Source: Stomorhina lunata (taxonomy: Eukaryota; Arthropoda; Insecta; Diptera; Rhiniidae). From it: a stretch of DNA of 64,000 nucleotides. The stretch spans positions 12,991,371 through 13,055,370 of the forward strand of contig OW121743.1 in assembly GCA_933228675.1 (NCBI GenBank), in the 5' to 3' direction. The translations under genes were made by a program, and so were the position numbers. Below are positions 21,134 to 33,100 of the stretch, piece by piece. The notes beneath the pieces were generated by a model. The model had not been told where the DNA came from and searched no databases. It worked only from the letters and a program-made list of their open reading frames with translations. How positions within the stretch are numbered: position 1 is the stretch's first letter; every line of letters starts with the position of its first letter.

Positions 21134-24100
21134 AATATAGTATTTTACAGAATAATATGTATCGGAAAGTGTGTAGCGTCCGTCACAATATATATTTTGC
21201 ACAAAATGATATTTATTAAATACAAAATTTACGAACACATATCTGTCTTATTCATAAAGCAATAACACTATCGATATTCACAGATTAAATTTAAGGTATT
21301 ATGTGTTAAAAAACAAAGTGGTGCAAATTTGATGCTTTGAAAAAAAAATTCTTTTCAAAACCATCAGCATTCTTGGGACGAAACAAGTGTAAAACTTTAA
21401 ATAAATATAAATGCACCTCGAACATGAAGGTGAAGGAGATGAAATTCGGGAACAAATAACACCAATATTTTTACTGATTTACGAACCCTTAAAAAATATA
21501 TGAAATATGCATTTTTCCTAATAAAAAACTTGCAAGTAAAAACTGTATCGTCCGTCACGTATCGTCCGCAATAGTTTATTTATGGATTTTCGGTGAAACT
21601 GGAAACTTTAAAATATTTTATAAAAGCGGTTTTGTAAACCTCTGATTTTCCTCTATCTTTAATGTATTTACAATTTTTTTATTACTATGACCGTTTTGAT
21701 GAAAATTACAAAAATACGTGTTGAAAAAAAGTCACTTCCATTTTTTGTAGCGTCCGTCACAGCACATTAAAAGCGAATATCTTTTTTCTCCAAAGCAAGT
21801 TTGTAAATTAACAAATGCCATTCGAGAGCACAATCGATGGACTAATATTCTCCGAAATCTGTGCAAAGATATCTCGTGTAAAACGACATTGGGATTCATT
21901 TAAGTACAACAAAATCCGTATAAATGTATCGTCCGTCAGCAGGATTTGCCCATATATTAAAAGCAATAGAAAACAAAAAAAAATACTAAAAATTATAATA
22001 CCAAAAATCTTGTATTTAATGCTATTTAATGTAAAAAAAAAACTAATCACGTTATTTATGTCGGAATACTTTTTAGTACAGACAGACTATACATGAGTTT
22101 TCTTAGATTTAGGCGTTTCTTTGATTTTTGCACATGAACAGTTGACAACATGTTTACTTATTGAATCCGACATATTTGTTTGTTATTGTTTTTGATTTTC
22201 TTTTTATCTATTTTCTGGTTGCAGTCTTGTCTCATTTATATAGTTGTTGTTATTGTTTTGCTTTAATTGTTTTGTTTTTCTTTTTTTTATTTAGATATAA
22301 TTGTTTTTGTTTTGGTTTGCAGTGTAGCCAGATTAGGAGATTTATTCCTACCCAAATTGTGATAAACAAACTTAATTTAAGAAAAGATTTTAAAAATAAG
22401 TATATATCAAATAAATAATATAAATGTTTGAGCTAAAAGTAAATACTTGTTTCTTATATTTAAAATTAGTTTTATTAAGATAAATAGGACAAGTTTTGAT
22501 TGATTATGTTTCGCCATTTTTAGACTGACGCCATTATTCCCTCTGTGATAATACTTTTTGAGACAAGTCATATGGCACCACCGGCGTTATTTGCTTTTCC
22601 ACTCAAAATGTAAACAGAGATGATAAATATGAAATGTCTAGATTTTGTACTTTTTTTTTGCGATATCAAATGAAAATTGCCATTTTTGGTGGTAGAAAAT
22701 AGAAACAAGTTTATATAGATTGTAATGTAATAAAAATATTTTTCAAAATTATTACCAAATTTATTCTAAAATAAACAAGAAAACATAGTGAAAAGTTAAT
22801 AATAGTTTTTATAATACTTTCATAACTTAAAAGTACAGTTTAGTAAATAAAAAATGGTACCAGAGATGAAAGCCTAAACTTTCATCTCTATCCGCTTGTG
22901 AAAAGTCCGTTCCAAGTCTTTATGAATATTTATGAATGTAGTATGTCAGACAAACAAATAGCCAAACAAGGTCGATCATTGCCCACCCCATTTTCAAGAC
23001 AAATGACTACTATTAACAATGTTTTTATTTTCTATTCAGTCTTTTAAAGTTGTTACAATAATACTCAGAATTGTTTAGATTAGATTTTAAGTGAATGAAA
23101 AGCTTGACAAAGAACTGCCATTCCAAAGACTTAATTTGAGGCTGCATAAACAGGCCAAGGATTATAATGTCCTATCGAAATGTCTTTCTATAGAAAAGTC
23201 TTCCTAACGTCAACTTTTCTATACCAAAGTCTTCCTAACGTAAACTTTTCTATAGAAAAGTCTTCCTAACGTCAACTTTTCTATAGAAAAGTCTTCCTGA
23301 TGTAAACTTTTCTATATCAAAGTCTTCCTAACGTAAACTTTTCTATAGAAAAGTCTTCCTAACGTAAACTTTTCTATAGAAAAGTCTTCCTAACGTCAAC
23401 TTTTCTATAGAAAAGTCTTCCTAACGTCAACTTTTCTATAGAAAAGTCTTCCTAACGTCAACTTTTCTATAGAAAAGTCTTCCTAACGTCAACTTTTCTA
23501 TAGAAAAGTCTTCCTAACGTCAACTTTTCTATAGAAAAGTCTTCCTAACGTCAACTTTTCTATAGAAAAGTCTTCCTAACGTCAACTTTTCTATAGAAAA
23601 GTCTTCCTAACGTCAACTTTTCTATAGAAAAGTCTTCCTAACGTCAACTTTTCTATAGAAAAGTCTTCCTAACGTCAACTTTTCTATAGAAAAGTCTTCC
23701 TAACGTCAACTTTTCTATAGAAAAGTCTTCCTGACGTAAGCTTTTCTATATCAAAGTCTTCCTAACGTCAACTTTTCTATAGAAAAGTCTTCCTAACGTC
23801 AACTTTTCTATAGAAAAGTCTTCCTAACGTCAACTTTTCTATAGAAAAGTCTTCCTAACGTCAACTTTTCTATAGAAAAGTCTTCCTAACGTCAACTTTT
23901 CTATAGAAAAGTCTTCCTAACGTCAACTTTTCTATAGAAAAGTCTTCCTAACGTCAACTTTTCTATAGAAAAGTCTTCCTAACGTCAACTTTTCTATAGA
24001 AAAGTCTTCCTAACGTCAACATTTCTATAGAAAAGTCTTCCTAACGTCAACTTTTCTATAGAAAAGTCTTCCTAACGTCAACTTTTCTATAGAAAAGTCT

Positions 24101-27100
24101 TCCTAACGTCAACTTTTCTATAGAAAAGTCTTCCTAACGTCAACTTTTCTATAGAAAAGTCTTCCTAACGTCAACTTTTCTATAGAAAAGTCTTCCTAAC
24201 GTCAACTTTTCTATAGAAAAGTCTTCCTAACGTCAACTTTTCTATAGAAAAGTCTTCCTAACGTCAACTTTTCTATAGAAAAGTCTTCCTAACGTCAACT
24301 TTTCTATAGAAAAGTCTTCCTAACGTCAACTTTTCTATAGAAAAGTCTTCCTAACGTCAACTTTTCTATAGAAAAGTCTTCCTAACGTCAACTTTTCTAT
24401 AGAAAAGTCTTCCTAACGTCCACTTTTCTATAGAAAAGTCTTCCTAACGTCCACTTTTCTATAGAAAAACCTTCCTAACGTCAACTTTTCTATAGAAAAG
24501 TCTTCCTAACGTCAACTTTTCTATAGAAAAGTCTTCCTAACGTCAACTTTTCTATAGAAAAGTCTTCCTAACGTCAACTTTTCTATAGAAAAGTCTTCCT
24601 AACGTCAACTTTTCTATAGAAAAGTCTTCCTGACGTAAGCTTTTCTATATCAAAGTCTTCCTAACGTCAACTTTTCTATAGAAAAGTCTTCCTAACGTCA
24701 ACTTTTCTATAGAAAAGTCTTCCTAACGTCAACTTTTCTATAGAAAAGTCTTCCTAACGTCAACTTTTCTATAGAAAAGTCTTCCTAACGTCAACTTTTC
24801 TATAGAAAAGTCTTCCTAACGTCAACTTTTCTATAGAAAAGTCTTCCTAACGTCAACTTTTCTATAGAAAAGTCTTCCTAACGTCAACTTTTCTATAGAA
24901 AAGTCTTCCTAACGTCAACTTTTCTATAGAAAAGTCTTCCTAACGTCAACTTTTCTATAGAAAAGTCTTCCTAACGTCAACTTTTCTATAGAAAAGTCTT
25001 CCTATCGTTAACTTTTCTATAGAAAAGTCTTCCTAACGTCAACTTTTCTATAGAAAAGTCTTCCTAACGTCAACTTTTCTATAGAAAAGTCTTCCTAACG
25101 TCAACTTTTCTATAGAAAAGTCTTCCTGACGTAAGCTTTTCTATATCAAAGTCTTCCTAACGTCAACTTTTCTATAGAAAAGTCTTCCTAACGTCAACTT
25201 TTCTATAGAAAAGTCTTCCTAACGTCAACTTTTCTATAGAAAAGTCTTCCTAACGTCAACTTTTCTATAGAAAAGTCTTCCTAACGTCAACTTTTCTATA
25301 GAAAAGTCTTCCTAACGTCAACTTTTCTATAGAAAAGTCTTCCTAACGTCAACTTTTCTATAGAAAAGTCTTCCTAACGTCAACTTTTCTATAGAAAAGT
25401 CTTCCTAACGTCAACTTTTCTATAGAAAAGTCTTCCTATCGTTAACTTTTCTATAGAAAAGTCTTCCTAACGTCAACTTTGAACCTGAAATTCAGATTTT
25501 GGAACTTCACAGTGACAAATATGACTGTATTTAAATAATATTTTGTAGAAATATTGTTTTCTTTGGAATCGGTCAATATTAGACCATGGCTCTCCTACAT
25601 ATTACACTTAAAATTTACTTAATTGAGCCGAAAACAACAAAACATTCGTAATTTAAGGGCCAATGACCATATTATGTAACAAATGACGTGTTCAATTATA
25701 ACTGCCATATGTCTGGCTGTTCATGCCCTAACTCCTATATAAACCTCAAAGCCGGAAACGATGAAAATCTCAAGAAAAACTTTATAACCCTCTGTTACAA
25801 AAACAACAACTTCTAACAATACAAATTTAAAAATCGATTTTGAATAATCACTTATTTCCAAAAAAAAACTTTTCAATAGGAATTAGGGATTAAATGCTAT
25901 ACCCTCAGAAGTACTCCTCAATAAATTTCTCTTGAAATTCCTAAGCTGAAACCAGATACAAGTACAGACTTTACAACATCTGCCGTTTTAATCATAATAC
26001 AAGCCTAAAATGATCTTATTTTCAAATCGGCATGTTTTTCTTTATTATAATTAACATTCATGTTTCAAAAGCAAACATTCTTTTCATACATTTCAATGGA
26101 AAATGTATTAAGTAGTTAAAAAGAAAAGATAATCTCTTTTAAATTTTGTATATTTTACGTTCTTTAGTTTTTTTTTATAGTAGAACTCGTAGGTAGTGAC
26201 CGCGATTAGTTCTACTTGTTGCGGTCGGTCTCTTGTCTGTAGAGGATCACTCTTTCGAAACATTAAACTCTTCTCATGTTGTACAAGATTACAAGCGTGA
26301 AAATTCTTTAGTTTTTGTTTTATTATCTTTTTTTGTTGTAGAATGCGAAAAATTTTCTTTGTTTTTGTTTTGTAGAGGAAAATAATCTAAAAGTGGAGTA
26401 AACATGATAAATATTACAGAAATTGTAATTTTTATAACCTACAACGCCATAGGATAAATGTAACTTTCAGTCTGACACCTCTAAATACTTTTTAATAAAC
26501 CAATCGTAATTTTCTGTACGAAAATTTAACTTTGTTGGTGTCTGCTGCACTACAAGTTAGTCGCAGAGGGTTAAGTCGCTAAATTTTTAATGGTATATAA
26601 TCATGTACTCATCAAGTCTTGGATCGGTGAGGAAACAGCTAAGAACTGGCATAACATGGTCAAATGCACAATATCTAGAACCCTATGGCCCGACTTAAAT
26701 ATAAGCAAGACCGTGTTCTTTGCTTAGGAAATACCTAGGTTTTCTAACTGGCCATTGCGTCCCGAATTCTAGGCTAAATAGATGAAATAGAGCGATTCAG
26801 CTCCAAAACCAGGGACTTAAATTTCTGGGTAATAGATTCCATGAGGAACTGGGCGACATACAGCAGAGCAAACTAACTGACGTTGTAGGTTTTATATTGT
26901 GACTCAGATGACTTAGATAGACAGGTCTCTCTCCCAAGGGTAGCGTTTTAGATGACACTTCTCTTCTCTACAACTCCCTTTCTCTATCTCTAACACTATT
27001 CGGGTATTTCACTCTTCACTCTTCTCTTTCTTTGCTATCGTTATATACTTCTAGAAAGGATCACAATGGACCCTAAGGTCTCCGAGTGAAAATTCCACTC

Positions 27101-30100
27101 CCCTGGCATTGTGACCCCAAATTGATCACAATTTGTGAACTGTAGCCGCAAAACTTTCACCATTTTGGTAAAACAATTTCACAATGAGAATGCGTTGTTC
27201 ATTCGTGTAGCGCTCCATTTTTACTAACCTCGTACCTTCTACTAGCAAACAACAATTGTTCAAATGTCAAACAAAGACACTTGGAATCGCGCCAAATTTA
27301 AAAATTGCGTTCTAGTTGGGACACACTTTATATAAAAATGAATGTTTGCCTATCTGTTTGTTCTTTATAAAATAGTAAACTATGGATTTGATCATGTTAT
27401 GATCTTAAGAAAGCTGTTGCGCATAAGCCGACGAATATAACTAAATTGGTATGAGCAAATTTCGACAGGTGGTGCCACTGATAATTGCTTAAAGTAAATT
27501 AAATCGTTAACTCTGCGCATGATCGTGCTATGATCTTTAGCAAAGTTATAGCTCATTGGCCGAGAAAGGTTTCTAAGTTGGTATGATCAATTTCCGACAG
27601 GTGGCGCAAGTGAAAATTACTTAAAATTAATTGAATCGCAAACCGTGCGTTTGATTAAGCCGTCTACAATATGATTAATAATTGACAAGGCAACTGAGGT
27701 TTTGTTATCGGTTATCTGTTGCCATACGTTATATCATTTTGGCAACACAATTAAAGTTGAGTTTCAATACAAAATCGAGCCAATAATGTGCGATTTGAAA
27801 ATAGTAGTAGATTTCAAAAAATACAAAAGTTTAGTAAAATTTCAATATTCCCAAGAATTAACATGAGTGTAGTCTTATTTTAAGAAACTCCAACTTAAAT
27901 TTGAAATTCATTGCATTTTGATTATTCAATTGTTGATAAAACTGTGGGTGTTTTTATACTTGAATGAATACAGAAGTTTTCTGAATTTCATAATATGATT
28001 TAAATTGGAAAAATGGTGACCAAGTTATGTATTAATATGTTATCATTTACGTTTTTTTTGTGGTTTTCGTTTAAATATATTTTTGGATTATAAATCAACT
28101 ATGACTTCATATAATTTTTATTTTTAATGAAATTTTTAAATGGTTTTTACGAAACAATTAGAGGGACCATGATGAATTATGCTGCACCAGTGGGGCGGCA
28201 TGGAAAAACATTAATTGGGTCCAATAACTTGGCGGTTGTTGGTTATACTCGAAAAAAGTATTATATTTGTATGGGATCTACGTTCCAGATGATCCTATCT
28301 TGAAAAGTTTTGTCCAAATTACTCTCTTTTTAATGGGACTTATCGAAAAGACCATACGAAAAATTAATGCATGCAACATCTTAATATTATAGAGTCTTTG
28401 GTTCTTTATTCCAATTGCAAGTATTTCGATGCAATTCTACTGTGTTCTAGAAAACCATTTCACTTATCTTTTACGTTTTTGTTTTATGTCAGTTTTAAAT
28501 TATTTGATAAAGAAATTGAGTTGTCGAACAATTTCCAAACAACTTTGACTAAATGAAGAACACAAATTCAGCGAAAGTTTCACTTTTATTTTATTCCAGT
28601 TTTGTGCAACCTCAGGGATCTTTCCAATATTTTTATTTTGTCAATTTTGGGATAAATCGCTAGAATCTAATAGAATAATAATAATTTTCTAATAGAATAA
28701 TAATAATTTTCACGACAACATTCGTATTGGAACAAGTGGTACTTCTCTCAGACAATGAGCTTCATCCGATTTTATTTTTAGACTCATTGAAAGTGACCTA
28801 CGTTTTAACTTCGGCTCCGAACGAAAAATACATTAGTTTACATTGTTTTACATAGACTAATACACAATAACCAGTGGCTAACTGAGTTGTGAGGTGAACC
28901 GCTTTTTTGAAAATCTATTTTTTCACATTGGTCGGGATCGAACTTGAGACCTTTGGTATACTAGGCGGATGACTAACCTGCTATACCACGGCGATCTAAT
29001 AGAATCTAATAGAGCATCCATATTTTTACTCAGACCAAAGACTCTGTAATATAAAGATGTTGCACTTCCACACATTGATTTGCTGTATGGTCGTTTTGAA
29101 AAATTTCATAAAAATTAGATTATACCGCTTTTACTCTTATTCGAAAACTACTAACAGAGCCGATTACCCAATGAGAGAAAGCTAAGGCACACACACGTGC
29201 TCATGAAATGTATGTTTGTTTGTGCGTTTATGTGCTTTTCATTGTTCCTTATACACTTTAATTTGACTTTGACAGAAAACAAATTTATGGAATGCAATAT
29301 CTTTATAATAAAAGAGTTGCCTCGGACCTTGCGCATTCAGTTAATAATTTGTTCTGATATCTGTGTTGTGATTCCGTGTTCTGATATCAGTGTTGTAATT
29401 CCGTAGAGGGAAAGGAAGCTTCGACCAATTGTTCGTACAGAAAACACAGTTTCTTTACCTAGATGGAAAAATTATTTTACAATAATTTGCCAAAGTTGCA
29501 TATGGACTTCGCACCAATAGAACTTCTCCGGTTATGAGGTAAAGAAAAAATGAAGCTAGTTTCGAAAAACCAGTACTCAAGTCAAGCGATCGAAACAAAT
29601 GGTAGTCAGAAGGGGCAATGTCCAGACATAAGTCGGGTGATCAAAATCTTTCCGTCTCCTTGTGGCCGAGTTTTGTCACAATGGAAGATTATGGCCTCGT
29701 GTCTGGTTTTTGTTGTTGTTGTAAATGTGATATTATTGGTAATATCGCAGAAGTGGTCGGAATCCTAAGATTTTAGAGTCGTTCCGGTACGAAGAAGCGA
29801 CTGCCGTGGGAACGCACAGTGGGTTAAAGAGAAATAATTCAATAACATTTAAACGGTAAGCACGAGTATCATGAAATCGATTATCATGAAATTAAATAAA
29901 ATAAAAAAAATTTCGGGAAAAATTGTATTAGCAAAATTCTAGGACTAAGCCGTCAAAAAGTTGATTTTTTCGAATTCGTGTATCTCATAAACTATAGGAG
30001 TTAAACAATACGTATAGCAATTATAAATCTTTTATATCGGATCAAAAATGTGACTTCTGGATTTCTTTTAATTTTAGAAAAACCCGAAGTGCCCTACTTT

Positions 30101-33100
30101 AGGAGCATATAGCTTCGCTCCTGATAAATTATCATGTGGTAGGGGTTGATCTATTATTCTGCTTTTTTAACATGTTTCCATTTAAAAATGAGTATTAGTA
30201 CTTTAAGTAAAATTTGTCTAAAATCTAAAAATTTCCTTCAAAAATTTCGCAAGTTAATTAAAACACAATCATCTTTTTAAAGTTGGTAAAAGCTTCTTGC
30301 AAATAATAAATTTAATACATATACCTTTGGTGGATGCTATACAAACTCACGTTTGGGTTAGCAGTTTGAAGCATATCTAAAATTGGGTTTAGTTCTTTCA
30401 GATGTTGTTGCCGAAGTGACCTTTGCAATATGTTTAACGGCATATTTTCCTCGTCGGCGTCACTATCTTTTTCTATCTGCACAGAATCATCCAAAAGACT
30501 TGACCAGCATTTTTTTATCATGTTCGGTTCCAACTCATGCCATGAAGAAGATGTTTTCTATAATTGAGTTTGGTCAATTATGTATAAGAAAAACAAAAGT
30601 TCACTCTATTGAGTTGGGTACTGTTCACTCTATAAAGTTACTAATGGAAAAAATCGGGAGTTCGTAGTTTCATGTAGTTCATATTACCAAGTGTTCACTC
30701 TATTGCGATTGCACTGTAATAGATTTTGTAAATTAAAAAGTCAAAAGATTCTTCTATTCTCCTATATTTTATTTTCAACAATTCAAGTGTCCATTGCTTA
30801 CACCTTTAGCTCGCCCATTTAAACGAAATATAAACATTTATAAGCTGTTTTTATGCATATCGTCAACTAAACGGCAAAAAGGGCTTATATGGCGAAAAGT
30901 TAAAATGTATTTTTTTGTTCTTTTTTGGTGCTTTTAAACAAATTACGTCTATATTTAATCAAAGTATCAATTTTGATCTTAAGCCATATACAAACTTTTG
31001 CATTTTAGCTGACCATATGCGTATATATGTAAATAATTGAATTTAATTGTACTATTTTCAAAATAAGCTAAAAATTTTTTAAACAAGATTTTAGAATAAA
31101 TATTTAACATTTAATTTGTAAACAACTTTTTTAATAATAATATTTTTTGCAAATAAACCGCCCATACCGGTTTATGCAATAGATCGGGGAAGGGCACGCA
31201 TGGGGCCATATTACGGAGCCACATAATAAAAATGGGGATTTATAACCGAAAAGGGAAGTTACCGATTAATAAAGAGTCATTTTAGGGTAAGAATATTGAA
31301 AATAACAAAAGGAATCAAAGGAAAGGAGTTAATGATCGGTTGGATCAATGGAAAAATATAGTAAATATTTAGTATAAAGGAAACATTAATTCAGAACTAA
31401 AATCACTTCCTCCAAGTTTTCTTATTAAATTCACCTTCTTTTAACGAGCAATATAAAAAACTAGCTTTGATGGCACTGTCATCTTTTAAAACAGACCAGA
31501 GTGCTTGTTTGGTTAAAACCAACGTTGGCCATTATTTGCGTGGCAGGGGAATAACAAGAATTTATATTAAACAAGAAAACTCAGAAAAAAAAACAAACAA
31601 AAATGTATACTAAACTTACAATAACAAAACATACAACAAATACAATTCTCAAAGCACATTCTCACTTAAAAACGCTCTCCATTTGGCCAACGTTGGCTTA
31701 AACCCCCTATTTTAATGACTCTCTTCGCAATTTTGAGTTGAGTGGATATTGGATTGAATTTGGCCAAAGTTGATTTAAAACCCCCGATTTTAATGACTCT
31801 GTTCGCAATTTCCAGTTGAGTGGATATTGAATTGAAAAGTTTGGATAACACACTTTGTGATGCCGACGCAAGCTACCTTGTAATTGGAAACGAAAACAGT
31901 GGAAATAACCAAAAGTATAAAATTATCAATAATACGAAGTTTAGCTATAAAGAGTCGCTCTAAGAGCCAAATTCGCCCACCGTCGCATTGGATTACTTAA
32001 CAAAAATAAAATCTACAACAATTAGCTTTAATTTAAATTTAAAATTTATTGAAATTAATCTAATTTGTATTATCATTAATTAAATTGTGTTAAAAATAAG
32101 ATTTGAGAATTCTCCATGTTCTCTTTACAAATTGTTTAACAAATTTCTATATATTGAAGTGTTATTTTTTTATAAATCAAGCAAACACACCCCCATTGTA
32201 TTGATAAAATCGGTTAATACTGGAACTAATTTACTATCAAGACTAATTTCTCATCAAGTTGAAAATTTCCATGATTTTTAAAATTAAAATTTTCGGCTTT
32301 TTTCTTCTACAGAAAAAAATGTACATGAAAAATGCTTAGCCAAACACTTTCGAATTCTTAATATAAACCTTTTCATTTGTTTTGAATTTCTTTTCCTTCA
32401 TTTTATTCTTATTATTCCAAAAATATTTTAAAAACCATCAATTTTATCGCCTGTCAATCAGTTGTTAATTTATGAAAAAATACCTACTTTTTCACACTCT
32501 TTATAACACTTCCATCATCAGAATTTATTACAAATTCTGGATGAAATGTGTTTGGAATTAGATATTACCAAAGCACTCAAAATATTTTGATGAAATTTTA
32601 GAAAACATGTTCTAATTGTACCCTACACCACGATATATTGGTTGTACAAGTTAATAATGTTGACTTTTTTTGCTTGAAAAATTCATTTCTTATAATAACG
32701 AAATGAATTGATCCATTATTCAAAATAAAGTCGCTACTGCTATGATGGAAGATTATGACCTCACCTCTTTTAAAAGTAGGGAAATGGATAGTTGTGTGAC
32801 TCCCAATAATCGTTTCTGGGATCTACGAGCCGAAACGATCCGGAGCTTCTACAGCTTCGGAAGAAGTACTGTCAATCCAGCAACACCAGCACTCAATGCA
32901 TCTCACATTTTTTCTCCATTGGAGCTGTCCTACCCGGACGGTCTGCTTCAAATCCCTTTAGTTCGTGCCAGAGTAGAACTAAATACAGGACCATGATTCT
33001 ATAAGGTTTGCCAGAACCAAATTCTCATAAATTCTGTAATGTTGCAATGGTTGGGTTCACCTCCGAAAACAAAATAACTGTTCTGGCCTTTCAACACATC

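Noticed and set aside
21044..21238. 64-codon frame across the AT repeat
   Set aside because: It consists mostly of Tyr-Ile dipeptides produced by the microsatellite.
23175..25480. Regular 31-bp repeat as a possible CRISPR-like array
   Set aside because: Units are directly adjacent with no variable spacers, and the host is a eukaryote. It is a minisatellite.
26160..26290. GC-richer patch with GTAGAACTCGTAGGTAGTG and a loose palindrome
   Set aside because: Pairing is poor and no second copy was seen in the window.
28920..28998. tRNA gene on the minus strand
   Set aside because: A and B boxes are present, but the clover-leaf does not close. The sequence is the head of a SINE with a tail and target duplications, repeated at 38.3 kb.
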